A DNA stretch of 64,000 bases. Origin: RGIG990 sp045589455. Its GTDB lineage: Bacteria; Verrucomicrobiota; Kiritimatiellia; RFP12; UBA3636. The position numbers were made by a program, and so were the translations under genes. Positions 8,901-17,453 of the stretch are shown piece by piece (position 1 is the stretch's first letter; the number at the start of each line of letters is the position of its first letter). The stretch covers positions 1 to 64,000 of the forward strand of contig JAZNPC010000070.1 of the NCBI GenBank assembly GCA_045589455.1, read 5' to 3'. The notes beneath the pieces were generated by a model, which was not told the origin of the DNA, did not search any database, and was given only the letters and a program-made list of their open reading frames with translations.

Positions 8901-9185
8901 GTGAGTCCGAAAATCAAAATGAGCGATATTTACGACGGCGACGATATGATTGAGTTGACCGATGAGGAATTAAAAGAGCTTATTGAGGATGGCCGCATTG
9001 ATGGCTTCATCGCAGAGCGTTATTCTAGCTATGCAACAGGCATAGGTGCAAAGATTCGTGCTGATGAAACATCTCTTGAGGAGCTTGCTGCTTATGCAGA
9101 AGCGATGGGTGCTCCAGCACTTCCAGGAAGCGGCAGACAGGAATACCTAGAGAGCGTTGTAAATCAAATAATGTATAAGCTATAA
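8901..9185 (+). pseudogene. Chimeric ORF: mobile-element gene start fused to xylA 3' end
   Basis: The frame starts with GTG behind a strong AAAGGAGG. Its first ~25 residues (MSPKIKMSDIYDGDDMIELT) are unlike xylose isomerase and have the base use of the foreign island. From residue 26 on it is the last 69 residues of XylA, 64 of them identical. The junction falls at a shared GAGCTT (8976), suggesting illegitimate or homologous recombination inside an element gene. The product would lack the isomerase active site, so it is best treated as a gene fragment, though an intact ribosome-binding site means a 94-residue protein could be made. The native-looking xylA terminator follows it. Confidence 0.75.
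8976..9185 (+). repeat. xylA 3'-end repeat, downstream copy
   Basis: This is the second copy of the 210-base xylA tail at 5339-5548, about 86% identical by hand count and differing mostly at synonymous sites. It is followed by a GC-rich hairpin terminator in otherwise A+T-rich local sequence. This copy is therefore the better candidate for the original chromosomal xylA end, with the upstream copy brought in or belonging to a second xylA. Confidence 0.9.
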
Positions 9186-9209
9186 GTTTTTAGCTTAGAA
9201 AATATATTT

Positions 9210-9246
9210 AAACGCGCGTGGATGAGTACCATGCGCGTTTTTTTTT
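9210..9246 (+). terminator. Intrinsic terminator, probably the original xylBA terminator
   Basis: AAACGCGCGTGG pairs with CCATGCGCGTTT (one G-U) around an 8-base loop and is followed by a T-run to 9246. It lies 25 bases after the downstream xylA tail copy. Confidence 0.85.
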
Positions 9247-9424
9247 GATTTAATTTTTGTAAGCTAGTTGTTTTATCAATTAGTTTGTCTTACTTAATCC
9301 TACGCTTGACCCCAAAAGATTCTTTTTGTTAAACTAATCGTGATTTTTCTTATGTATTAATTTGGTTGTTGTTTATAATATATATACTAACACAATAATT
9401 TGTTTGTTAATAATTTTGATAAGT

Positions 9425-11263
9425 ATGCATTCAGAACTAAGACAAGAAGAATTATATAAGCATCATAATTCTTATAATCCATATAGTAATATAGAGTTAA
9501 AAAGCTTTTTTTCTTTCCCTTTTCATGGGAAATATGTTTTTTCTTTTGTAGCAATAATTCTGCTTACGATTGCTAATTTTGTTATTAAAGGATTGTCATA
9601 TAAAACCATAAATTTAAATACAAATACAGAGCTATTCTTTCAAACATTTGATATTTGTTCTGAATTCTTTTTGTTTTTTGTTTTTGTATTGCCGTTTTTA
9701 AAAAATAGAGCGTTTTCTCTCATTGCAAAAATAGGATCATTTGTTTTTTTAAGTGTACTTTTATGCATTTGCGTATTAAAACTTTTTGTTCCTAAATTTA
9801 ACCTTATTTTTCCTTCTTTAATAATTCCTGATTTAGTGCCAAGTGTATATTTTAATGAATTGTTTGGATTTGTTGGTGTCGGAATTGTTTTATTGTTGCT
9901 AATTTTTTGTATTATATACAACAATAAATGGTTATGGGGTGGAACTTTTTTGTTTTTCCTAATGTCATTTATTAATATTTTTATAGCCTGGTTTACACTT
10001 GGTATTGGTTATGACTCTTCTTATTGTCTTTATAAGTCAGCAATTCATTTGTGCAATGTATTTAAATTAGGCTTTGTGTTTTACCTCTTATCTAGTTTAA
10101 AAGTACATAAAAAAGAAAATGCAGAATACAAAGAACCAGATGGAATATCTAATGCTTTTTATATGTTTTATAAAAGAGCTTTTGATTATTCTGGTGTTTC
10201 TTCAAGAATGGAAATGTGGGTAGGTGCCTTTGCTTTTATTGTATCAATTGTAGCGCTTTTACTAATTTTTGGTTTATTGGTTCCTGTCCCATTTGTTTCA
10301 TACATCACTTCTTATAAGTATGATATTACCATAAATTTTAATCTTTATTATTCTTTTGTTTTTATACCATTAATTCTATTCGGATTATATTTGTTGGTAC
10401 GATGGTTGTCTGCAGGACTATCTCTTGTTGTTAGACGTCTCCGTAAAAAGAATATTAATCCAGTAATGTTTTTAATAGCCTATTCTGGATTATTGATTTT
10501 ATTTATTGAACATGCTAACCAAGCATCATATTCGGCTTTTAATGAGTTTTTGATGTTTAGAATTTGGTCATATTTAGTTTGTCTTGTTTTTGGTTGTGTT
10601 CATGCTTATCTTATTCATGTATTGTTTTTCTCACGTACAGATTTATTTGAGACTGAGGGGGCAAAAATATACAACACATATGGGAATAGTGGTATGAAAA
10701 TAGAAGAGGCATTTGCTCGTTTGTGGGACAATGCCGGAGATGTTTCTACGCCTTCAACAAAACTTGAATATAATGTGTTGCCATTTTATTTTTTATTTAA
10801 TTTGCTTGCTGGTTCAATAATTGTTTTGGTGTTTTTATTGCCTATAATATTGGTTTTTAAAGAATTGTTTTTCAATAATCCAGATGGCTTGCCATTACTA
10901 TTTTATCCATTTAATTATAGCATTTTAGAAAGTGATATTTTATGTTTGAATTTAGTTATTTTGCCATTGTATTTTAATATTTGTGTTTTGGTTTTGATGC
11001 TATTTATATCCTGCATATCCATTACAGCAAGAAGGTTATGTGGATGTGGCTATTCAAGATTTTTGATGCTATTATCATTTGTTTCATTGGTTTTTGCAAT
11101 TATATCTATTTGTTTAGATGAGCGTTTAATCTTGGCTAAGTGTGTATTTTCATTTATATTTGTTTGGACAACAACATATATTATTTATATTTGTTCTACA
11201 AAGGATGTAAAAACAGCTCTTGATGATTCAGATTGTTGCGATAATCTAAAAGTTGATAAATAG
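9425..11263 (+). CDS. Multi-pass DUF805-like membrane protein
   Basis: About 612 residues and very hydrophobic, with roughly a dozen membrane helices. Two stretches match the DUF805 (PF05656) signature: FYKRAFDYSGVSSRMEMWVG followed later by LVVRRLRKKNINP, and a weaker C-terminal one with EEAFARLWDNAG and ITARRLCGCGYSRF. The first ~150 residues (IELKSFFSFPFHGKYVFSF) may be a third divergent unit. The function of DUF805 proteins is unknown. I chose ATG 9425 because upstream in-frame starts (for example TTG 9362) have no ribosome-binding site, but 9425 has only a weak one, so the start is uncertain. It stands alone between a terminator and the ADH promoter. It uses A/T-ending codons even more strongly than its neighbours. 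Confidence 0.6.
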   Translation: MHSELRQEELYKHHNSYNPYSNIELKSFFSFPFHGKYVFSFVAIILLTIANFVIKGLSYKTINLNTNTELFFQTFDICSEFFLFFVFVLPFLKNRAFSLIAKIGSFVFLSVLLCICVLKLFVPKFNLIFPSLIIPDLVPSVYFNELFGFVGVGIVLLLLIFCIIYNNKWLWGGTFLFFLMSFINIFIAWFTLGIGYDSSYCLYKSAIHLCNVFKLGFVFYLLSSLKVHKKENAEYKEPDGISNAFYMFYKRAFDYSGVSSRMEMWVGAFAFIVSIVALLLIFGLLVPVPFVSYITSYKYDITINFNLYYSFVFIPLILFGLYLLVRWLSAGLSLVVRRLRKKNINPVMFLIAYSGLLILFIEHANQASYSAFNEFLMFRIWSYLVCLVFGCVHAYLIHVLFFSRTDLFETEGAKIYNTYGNSGMKIEEAFARLWDNAGDVSTPSTKLEYNVLPFYFLFNLLAGSIIVLVFLLPIILVFKELFFNNPDGLPLLFYPFNYSILESDILCLNLVILPLYFNICVLVLMLFISCISITARRLCGCGYSRFLMLLSFVSLVFAIISICLDERLILAKCVFSFIFVWTTTYIIYICSTKDVKTALDDSDCCDNLKVDK

Positions 11264-11584
11264 TGCATAGATAAATTTTATTCTTAAAATTAGGTCGTGA
11301 ATTTAATAAATAGATTTGCGATCTAATTTTTTATTTACAGCCAAATTGTTATATATAATTTCGCGAATTTTTGATAGAAATAATACTTGTTATTTATCAT
11401 TATTACTATTTTTAATTTAGGTTGTTTTGTATTTTATGGAAACGACGAATAAAATTAATTTTAGTTCTTTATTCTCATACCTCTATATCCACATTTTTCT
11501 CTTGAAACAAAGCGTGTATAAAAGCTATAATATCACTACTTAAGTATATCATTATATAATGACTAGAAAGGAACTATAAATACT
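11264..11584. other. Intergenic region upstream of the Fe-ADH gene
   Basis: These 321 very A+T-rich bases contain no gene. The first part has several short T-runs after the DUF805-like gene but no clear terminator hairpin. The last 85 bases hold the ADH promoter and ribosome-binding site. Confidence 0.6.
11502..11531 (+). promoter_or_regulatory. Sigma-70-type promoter for the Fe-ADH gene
   Basis: TTGAAA (11502-11507) and a perfect TATAAT (11526-11531) are separated by 18 bases. This lies 53 bases before the ATG, which is preceded by AGAAAGGAAC. The strong -10, strong RBS and C-ending-rich codon use of the gene fit high expression. Confidence 0.7.
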
Positions 11585-12736
11585 ATGGCAACAAGAATCG
11601 TACTAAACGAGACTTCATATCATGGCAAGGGAGCTGTAGCTGAGCTTCCTGGCGAGCTAAAGCGTCGTGGCCTAAAGAAGGTTTTCGTTTGCTCTGATCC
11701 TGATCTAATTAAGTTTGGCGTAACAACAAAGGTTACAGACCTATTGGATAAGGCAAAGATTGCTTATGTTATCTTCTCAGATATCAAGGCAAATCCAACA
11801 ATCCAGAATGTTAAGAAGGGTGTTTCTGCATTCAAGAAGGCAAAGGCAGATTGTATCGTAGCAATCGGTGGTGGCTCTTCAATGGATACTGCAAAGGCAG
11901 TTGGTATCATCATTGCAAATCCAAAGTTTGCTGATGTTCGCAGCCTAGAGGGTCTATCCCCAACTAAGAATCCAAGCGTACCTCTACTAGCAGTTCCAAC
12001 AACTGCAGGTACAGCAGCTGAGGTTACAATCAACTACGTTATCACAGACGTTGAGAAGAAGCGTAAGTTTGTTTGCGTTGACCCACACGATATCCCAGTA
12101 GTAGCATTTGTTGATCCAGATATGATGAGCACAATGCCTAAGGGTCTTACAGCATTCACAGGTATGGATGCTCTTACACATGCAATCGAAGGCTACATCA
12201 CAAAGGGTGCTTGCGAGATTACAGATATGTTCCATATCAAGGCAATCGCACTTATCGCAAAGAGCCTACGTGACGCTGTTGCTAATAAGCCAGAGGGTCG
12301 CGAGGGTATGGCACTTGCTCAGTACATCGCAGGTATGGGCTTCTCAAACGTTGGTCTAGGTGTTGATCACTCAATGGCTCACGGCTTGTCAGCTCTATAC
12401 GATATGCCTCATGGCATGGCATGCGCAATCCTTCTTCCAACAGTTATGAAGTACAATGCAAAGGCAACAGGTACAAAGTATCGTGATATCGCTATTGCAA
12501 TGGGTGTTAAGGGTGTTGAGAAGATGACACAGGCTCAGTATCGTAAGGCAGCTTGCGACGCAGTTCAGCAGCTATCTATCGATGTTGGTATCCCAGCAAA
12601 CCTAAAGGGCGTGCTAAAGAAGGAAGATATTGACTTCTTGGCAGACTCTGCAGTTGCTGATGCTTGCTGCCCAGGTAACCCACGTGAGGTTACAAAGGCA
12701 GATGTTGTAAAGTTATATAAGTCTTTGATGAAGTAA
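11585..12736 (+). CDS. Iron-containing alcohol dehydrogenase
   Basis: A 383-residue group III (Fe-dependent) alcohol dehydrogenase, the family of AdhB, FucO and 1,3-propanediol dehydrogenase. It reduces an aldehyde with NAD(P)H during fermentation. Visible motifs are the nucleotide-binding AIGGGSSMDTAKAVG (~residues 96-110), PTTAGTAAEVT, and the metal site with TGMDALTHAIEGY, HSMAHGLSALYDMPHG and its histidines. The substrate cannot be told from sequence; ethanol, lactaldehyde or propanediol are possible. The gene is monocistronic, with its own promoter (11502-11531) and terminator (12764-12827). Its codons are more C-rich and uniform than those of its neighbours, a usual sign of high expression. 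Confidence 0.9.
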   Translation: MATRIVLNETSYHGKGAVAELPGELKRRGLKKVFVCSDPDLIKFGVTTKVTDLLDKAKIAYVIFSDIKANPTIQNVKKGVSAFKKAKADCIVAIGGGSSMDTAKAVGIIIANPKFADVRSLEGLSPTKNPSVPLLAVPTTAGTAAEVTINYVITDVEKKRKFVCVDPHDIPVVAFVDPDMMSTMPKGLTAFTGMDALTHAIEGYITKGACEITDMFHIKAIALIAKSLRDAVANKPEGREGMALAQYIAGMGFSNVGLGVDHSMAHGLSALYDMPHGMACAILLPTVMKYNAKATGTKYRDIAIAMGVKGVEKMTQAQYRKAACDAVQQLSIDVGIPANLKGVLKKEDIDFLADSAVADACCPGNPREVTKADVVKLYKSLMK

Positions 12737-12763
12737 TTCTTTACAACAAACTAATTATTGAGG

Positions 12764-12827
12764 CTCAAGTAGGAGCTGTGTGGCCTGCATACACTTTTGC
12801 CTCACATTTTCCTGCTTGAGCTTTTTC
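12764..12827 (+). terminator. Terminator of the Fe-ADH gene
   Basis: CTCAAGTAGGA (12764-12774) pairs with TCCTGCTTGAG (12810-12820) around a 35-base loop and is followed by CTTTTTC. The long loop is unusual but the T-run supports termination. Confidence 0.65.
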
Positions 12828-12849
12828 TTTTTATTTTGGAGATTTTAAA

Positions 12850-13728
12850 ATGTATTTCACTGGTTTCGCTGATGAAGCAGCTGTCGGTATCGATGGACAG
12901 ATTAAAGCAATTAAGACACTCGGATGGTCCAATATCGAATCACGAAATATTGATAATGTTAATATTCACGATTTAACAGATGATCAGTTTGATATTGTCT
13001 ATGGTAAGCTACAGGACGCAGGAATATCAATTAACTGCTTTGGTTCAACAATTGCAAACTGGGGTAAGAAGATATCAGACCCATTTGATATTGATTTAGC
13101 AATTGTTGATAGAGCAATTCCTCGTATGCAAAAGCTTGGTACAAAGCTAATTCGTATCATGAGCTATGCAATTAATAAGGAAACAGCTCCTGAAGGTCAA
13201 AACAAGGAAGAGCGCTTTGAGCGTCTTCGCATAATCACAGATAAATTCCTTCAGGCAGGTATTCAACCACTTCATGAGAATTGCATGAACTATGGTGGCT
13301 TGGGCTGGAGCTACACCCTTGAGATTTTGGATAATGTTCCTGGACTAAAGCTTGTTTTTGATACAGGAAATCCAACCTTCAATAAGGACTATACAAAGAA
13401 TCCTCCATACCCATTGCAGTCTTCATGGGAGTTCTATAGAGCTGTTTGTGACCATGTTGAATATATCCACATCAAGGATGCAAAGATTGTTGATGGCCAT
13501 GAGGTATATCAATATGCTGGCGATGGAGATGGCGATGTTCGCAAGATTCTAAAGGATGCATTTGAAAAGGGCTATGATGGTGGTATTTCAATTGAGCCAC
13601 ATCTAGCATTTATTTTCCATGATCCAGACAAGGGCTCTAAGGAAGAACAAATGATGGAAACATTTGTTGAGTATGGTAAGCGCTTAGAGAAATTGGTCGC
13701 TGAAATTAAGCAAGAAATAGCAAAGTAA
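12850..13728 (+). CDS. Sugar phosphate isomerase/epimerase (AP endonuclease 2-like TIM barrel)
   Basis: A 292-residue protein of the xylose isomerase-like TIM-barrel superfamily (PF01261). It begins MYFTGFADEAAVGIDGQIKA, where such enzymes start with the first barrel strand. Metal ligands are expected in the segments GIQPLHENCMNYGG, LKLVFDTGNP, EYIHIKDAKI and GISIEPHL, all present. Proteins of this kind include hydroxypyruvate isomerases, inosose dehydratases and 3-epimerases, and the substrate here is unknown. There is no signal peptide, so it is cytoplasmic. It stands between two terminators and is probably transcribed alone. A short GGAG precedes the ATG. Confidence 0.8.
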   Translation: MYFTGFADEAAVGIDGQIKAIKTLGWSNIESRNIDNVNIHDLTDDQFDIVYGKLQDAGISINCFGSTIANWGKKISDPFDIDLAIVDRAIPRMQKLGTKLIRIMSYAINKETAPEGQNKEERFERLRIITDKFLQAGIQPLHENCMNYGGLGWSYTLEILDNVPGLKLVFDTGNPTFNKDYTKNPPYPLQSSWEFYRAVCDHVEYIHIKDAKIVDGHEVYQYAGDGDGDVRKILKDAFEKGYDGGISIEPHLAFIFHDPDKGSKEEQMMETFVEYGKRLEKLVAEIKQEIAK

Positions 13729-13735
13729 TTCACTG

Positions 13736-13801
13736 TTTTGTGGCATAGCTGCTATGCCACAAAACAAATTTTAAGGCAAAAGGATGCGCATTGCGCATCC
13801 T
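13736..13801 (+). terminator. Two adjacent strong hairpins after the TIM-barrel gene
   Basis: First, a perfect palindrome TTTTGTGGCATAGC / GCTATGCCACAAAA (13736-13764) with flanking T/A runs acts as terminator. Sixteen bases on, AGGATGCGCA / TGCGCATCCT (13780-13800) forms a second stem, itself inside an AGGC...GCCT pair. The remaining bases to 13887 carry two more small stems (GAGG/CCTC and ATGCG/GCAT) and the ribosome-binding site of the next gene. The second hairpin might be an attenuator or mRNA-stabilising element. Confidence 0.65.
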
Positions 13802-13887
13802 CCGCCTAAAGCAGCAATGAGGCAATTCCTCAAAAATTATGCGAAAGCATATGACAATTTAATATAAAATAAAAAGGATGTTTTGTT

Positions 13888-14793
13888 ATGGCTAAGATTT
13901 TTATCACAGGTGGCAATGGACAGCTAGGTCGTGCATGTAAAAGATTTTTCTCAAAAAACCATCAGGTAGTTTCCACAGATATCCAAGAGATGGATATCAC
14001 TAATAGCGATAGCATTCTTAAGGCTATTGGCGATTTTAAGCCAGATTATATTGTTAACTGTGCTGCATATACAGCAGTTGATAGAGCAGAGAGCGAGCCA
14101 GATTTGGCATATCGCCTAAATGTTGTTGGACCAAGCAAGTTGGCAGCAGCAGCTGTATTATTTAAAGCACGCCTTATTCACATTTCAACAGACTATGTTT
14201 TTGATGGAAACCGTCAGTATCCATTCCCATGGACAGAAGATGACGAGGCAAATCCTCAAACCGTATATGGTAGAACAAAGCTAGATGGTGAACGAGTGGT
14301 GCTTAATACCTTTGGTTGTGATGCAATTGTGCTTCGTGCTGCTTGGTTATATAGCCCAACAGGACACAATTTCTTGAAGACAATGCTTCGCCTTGCCGCA
14401 ACAAGCACAGATGATTCTGTGCATAAGATTGTTAATGACCAGTACGGCTGCCCAACCTCAGCATCTGAGTTGGCAAAGCAGATTTTGTACATCATAGAAT
14501 CTCCAAATTATCTTGATCGCGGTGTTTATCACACAGTTTGCTCTGGTAGCACATCTTGGTATCACTTTGCCACACGCTTCCTAGAGCTAATGAATATTGA
14601 TACAAGTACATTTAAGCCTTGCACAACAGCTGAGTTCCCAACACCAGCAAAGCGTCCAAGAAACTCTGTGCTTTCAACAGATAAGCTAGCTGCAAAAAAT
14701 ATGTATGTTATGGTAGATTGGGAGACTGCTCTTAAGAATTATGTTATTGAGCACGGTCAAACTGTCTATAAGGATGTTCTGGCATCTCTATAA
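13888..14793 (+). CDS. rfbD: dTDP-4-dehydrorhamnose reductase (RmlD/RfbD-like)
   Basis: A 301-residue extended short-chain dehydrogenase of the RmlD substrate-binding family (PF04321). It reduces dTDP-4-dehydro-L-rhamnose to dTDP-L-rhamnose for cell-surface polysaccharide. Visible are the Rossmann motif ITGGNGQLG (residues 5-13), VNCAAYTAVDRAE (~58-70), HISTDYVFDG, and the catalytic YGRTK with its Tyr and Lys. Length matches the family. The partner genes rmlA, rmlB and rmlC are not next to it; the neighbours are a TIM-barrel enzyme and a GH94 phosphorylase. A related reductase role in another nucleotide sugar cannot be excluded. AAAAGGATG lies upstream of the ATG. Confidence 0.85.
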   Translation: MAKIFITGGNGQLGRACKRFFSKNHQVVSTDIQEMDITNSDSILKAIGDFKPDYIVNCAAYTAVDRAESEPDLAYRLNVVGPSKLAAAAVLFKARLIHISTDYVFDGNRQYPFPWTEDDEANPQTVYGRTKLDGERVVLNTFGCDAIVLRAAWLYSPTGHNFLKTMLRLAATSTDDSVHKIVNDQYGCPTSASELAKQILYIIESPNYLDRGVYHTVCSGSTSWYHFATRFLELMNIDTSTFKPCTTAEFPTPAKRPRNSVLSTDKLAAKNMYVMVDWETALKNYVIEHGQTVYKDVLASL

Positions 14794-14861
14794 GTACATA
14801 CTCCTTAGTCTCAAATTTTTAATATACACATAATAAATCACAATCATTGGGCGGTGCTTTT

Positions 14862-17108
14862 ATGAAGTATGGTCACTTTAATTCAGACAATTCTTTTTCT
14901 ATTACCACTCCTAAAACACCTCGCCATTGGTATAATTATATATTTAACGATAATTATATTGGCTGTGTTTCTCAGGTCGCATTTGGCGAAGGCTTCTGCC
15001 AAGATTCCATGGGGCGTAGAATCCCATTGGTGGTGGGGCGTCAGCTTTATATTGTTGATATTGATGCTGGCGAGTATTGGACAGCTAATGGACTTCCGAT
15101 TGCTCAAAAGTATGATTTGTTTGAGACAAATCATAAGCCAGGTATCACAACAATTACCACAGAGCGCAATGGCGTGAAGGTGATCTTCCGCATTTATCTT
15201 CATGCTACAGAGCATGGAGAAATTTGGGATGTAGAAGTAAGCAATACATCTGCATTGGCCCGTAAGCTCCGCATTATCCCACACGCTGCCACAGATATTG
15301 ATGGTCCTTATACAATTCAGACCTATAATACTGGTACTGCTTGGTTTGATGCACCAAGCAATACAATGATTCTAAAGAGCGCTTGGAAATTCGGTGGTCC
15401 AGATTTACATGAAGTATATGGCTTTATGTGTGGCAGTGTAGCACCTGATGGCTATGATACTCGCAAGAATGCATTTGTTGGCGTATATGGCACAGCAATG
15501 CAGCCAGAGGCATTAGACGAAGAGCTTGCTTGCCGCAATACAGAATGCTTAGGCGAAAAATTCTGTGCTGTCCTTCAAAATACAATTTCTTTGAACGCTG
15601 GTGAAAAAGCACATTTCCGCTATGTAATAGGTTGCGTTAATACACCTGAGGAAATCCCAGCTTCTGCTGAAGCAATGCTTAGCACAACGCCTGAAGCAGC
15701 GGAGAAGCGTGGTGCTGCTGCGTTAGGTGGAGTAAAAATTACTACTCCTAACCAAGCGCTAAACTCATTAGCTAATACATGGCTACAATATCAGACAGTA
15801 ATGGGTGCTCGTTGGGCACGTGTTCGGCACAATGGCTATCGTGATATTGTGAGCGATTGCGATTGCCTTGCAACCTTTAATCCAGAGCTTTCGTGGCAGT
15901 GTGTAAAGCGTATCCTAACATATCAGTATAGCAACGGCTATGCACCACGAACCTTTAAGGATGGAGCAATTTGCGATAATAATTTTGCGGACTGTGCTGT
16001 TGGTATTCCAATGGCTGTGTATAATGTAATTTGTGAATTAGGTATTCCTGCTTTGCTAGAGGAAGAGGTCGCATTTAATGATGGTACAAAAGCATCGGTA
16101 TATGAGCACTGCAAGCGCGCAATAGATTTTCTATGGAATTTTAAAGGACTCCATGGGCTTATCAAAATTTGGGGTGGCGACTGGAATGACTGCATGAATT
16201 CTGCAGGTCTTGAAGGCAAGGGTAGTAGTGTTTGGCTCTCTCTTGCTTGGTGCTATGCCAATAAGCTCTTTGGCGAACTAGCAACAATGCTTGGCAAGAC
16301 AGCTGATGCTGCGCAAGCAATGGCTCGTGGAGAAGAATTTGCCGCAACAATCAATGATGTTGCTTGGGACGGTGAATATTATGTTTGCGCATATAAGGAT
16401 GATGGTTCGGTTCTTGGCTCTCACACTAATACAGAGGGCAAGGTATTCCTAATCCCTCAAATATGGTCAATAATTTCAGGTGTAGTAACACCAGAGCGCC
16501 TTCCTAAGCTGCTTAATACAATAGATGTTACACTTTATGATGAGGCAGGAACTCTTGTTTCTAAGCCAGGCTACTCCAGTGTAGATAATTCTATTGGTAT
16601 TATGGGAACAAAGCCAGCAGGTGTTCACGAGAATGGAGGCATCTACCTACACACTATGGCATGGAAGCTCGCATCTGATGCAATTCTTGGCCGTACCTCT
16701 GAGCTATACGAATCTCTTCAGCACACAATTCCTGTAACAGATTCAGGAGAGGAGCATTTGCGTGAACCATACATTATGTGTAATTCAATTTTTGGTAAAG
16801 AGACAGGCTACCGCTATAAAACACCAGGTCAAAGCTGGCGCAGTGCTAGTGGTCAGTGGTTATTAAAATCACTAATCAATTTTGTATTTGGTTTGAAGCC
16901 AACACTTCAAGGTCTTTGCATAGCCCCTTGTATGCCAGTTCAGTGGAATGGCTCAACCATACAGAAGCATTTCCGTGGTAGCATCTACACAATTGAGTAT
17001 AAACATACAGGTAAATATCAACTCATAGTAAATGGTGTCCCAATACAAGGAAATATTGTTCAAACCGCAGATTTTGGAGAAAAAATTTCAATCGTTTGTG
17101 AATTTTAA
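14862..17108 (+). CDS. GH94-family glycoside phosphorylase (cellobiose phosphorylase-like)
   Basis: A 748-residue protein from ATG 14862, which has GGGCGGTG as ribosome-binding site; the TTG 15 bases upstream lies before that site. It matches inverting GH94 phosphorylases: an N-terminal beta-sandwich (~1-280) beginning MKYGHFNSDNSFSITTPKTP, then an (alpha/alpha)6 barrel with RHNGYRDIVSD. The catalytic-acid motif is IWGGDWNDCMNSAG, with the Asp of WND. Such enzymes split a beta-linked disaccharide with phosphate to give a sugar 1-phosphate. Cellobiose, laminaribiose, chitobiose or cellobionate are possible and cannot be distinguished by eye. With no signal peptide it is cytoplasmic, so it depends on an oligosaccharide importer not seen here. 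A strong terminator follows. Confidence 0.85.
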   Translation: MKYGHFNSDNSFSITTPKTPRHWYNYIFNDNYIGCVSQVAFGEGFCQDSMGRRIPLVVGRQLYIVDIDAGEYWTANGLPIAQKYDLFETNHKPGITTITTERNGVKVIFRIYLHATEHGEIWDVEVSNTSALARKLRIIPHAATDIDGPYTIQTYNTGTAWFDAPSNTMILKSAWKFGGPDLHEVYGFMCGSVAPDGYDTRKNAFVGVYGTAMQPEALDEELACRNTECLGEKFCAVLQNTISLNAGEKAHFRYVIGCVNTPEEIPASAEAMLSTTPEAAEKRGAAALGGVKITTPNQALNSLANTWLQYQTVMGARWARVRHNGYRDIVSDCDCLATFNPELSWQCVKRILTYQYSNGYAPRTFKDGAICDNNFADCAVGIPMAVYNVICELGIPALLEEEVAFNDGTKASVYEHCKRAIDFLWNFKGLHGLIKIWGGDWNDCMNSAGLEGKGSSVWLSLAWCYANKLFGELATMLGKTADAAQAMARGEEFAATINDVAWDGEYYVCAYKDDGSVLGSHTNTEGKVFLIPQIWSIISGVVTPERLPKLLNTIDVTLYDEAGTLVSKPGYSSVDNSIGIMGTKPAGVHENGGIYLHTMAWKLASDAILGRTSELYESLQHTIPVTDSGEEHLREPYIMCNSIFGKETGYRYKTPGQSWRSASGQWLLKSLINFVFGLKPTLQGLCIAPCMPVQWNGSTIQKHFRGSIYTIEYKHTGKYQLIVNGVPIQGNIVQTADFGEKISIVCEF

Positions 17109-17168
17109 AATTTTTCTAAAATAAAATAGTTTGTCAAGTTAAAAATTACATATTTATCGATAATTTTC

Positions 17169-17205
17169 CAACAAAACCACCACAACTAGTGGTGGTTTTG
17201 TTGTT
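17169..17205 (+). terminator. Terminator after the GH94 gene
   Basis: CAACAAAACCACCAC pairs perfectly with GTGGTGGTTTTGTTG around a 5-base loop, followed by TTTT. It can act in both directions because the left arm ends in an A-run. Confidence 0.9.
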
Positions 17206-17211
17206 TTATGT

Positions 17212-17258
17212 ACACTAAATTTAGTGTGTATTTTTGTGTTTTAAAGAATATTTTGTCC
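17212..17258 (+). promoter_or_regulatory. NrdR-box-like operator pair upstream of nrdD
   Basis: ACACTAAATTTAGTGT (17212-17227) is a perfect 16-base palindrome that agrees with the NrdR consensus acaCwAtATaTwGtgt at 14 of 16 positions. A weaker match, AAAGAATATTTTGTCC (17243-17258, 11 of 16), starts 31 bases later, the three-helical-turn spacing usual for paired NrdR boxes. NrdR is the ATP/dATP-sensing repressor of ribonucleotide reductase genes. The site lies about 230 bases before the nrdD start, implying a long leader. The nrdR gene itself is not in the window. Confidence 0.7.
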
Positions 17259-17453
17259 TGTTAATAACTTTTTGTTTGTGTAAGTGTCTGGGTTTTAATG
17301 CTTTATGATAACCACTCAAATAAAGACTTGAAAAAGGGTAGTGTTTTTTGTTTAAATAGGTGTGTCAAAACCCCTAAAATCCGACATTGATTTTGACTTA
17401 TTTTTCACTTTTATTAAATCATAAAAATAATTTTTCTACGACAAGGAACAATT
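17228..17453. other. Leader region of the nrdD operon
   Basis: About 225 A+T-rich bases without a gene follow the NrdR-like box. No strong -35/-10 pair is visible; TTGACT at 17393 lacks a well-spaced -10. The ATG at 17454 is preceded by ACAAGGAAC. If transcription starts near the NrdR-like boxes, the mRNA would have a ~200-base leader with no recognised riboswitch. Confidence 0.4.

Noticed and set aside
8662..8904. An 80-codon plus-strand frame after the MobC-like gene
   Set aside because: It has no ribosome-binding site, a Lys/Ala-rich unnatural composition, and its sequence is fully explained by the hairpin array; it may be conserved only because the DNA structure is.
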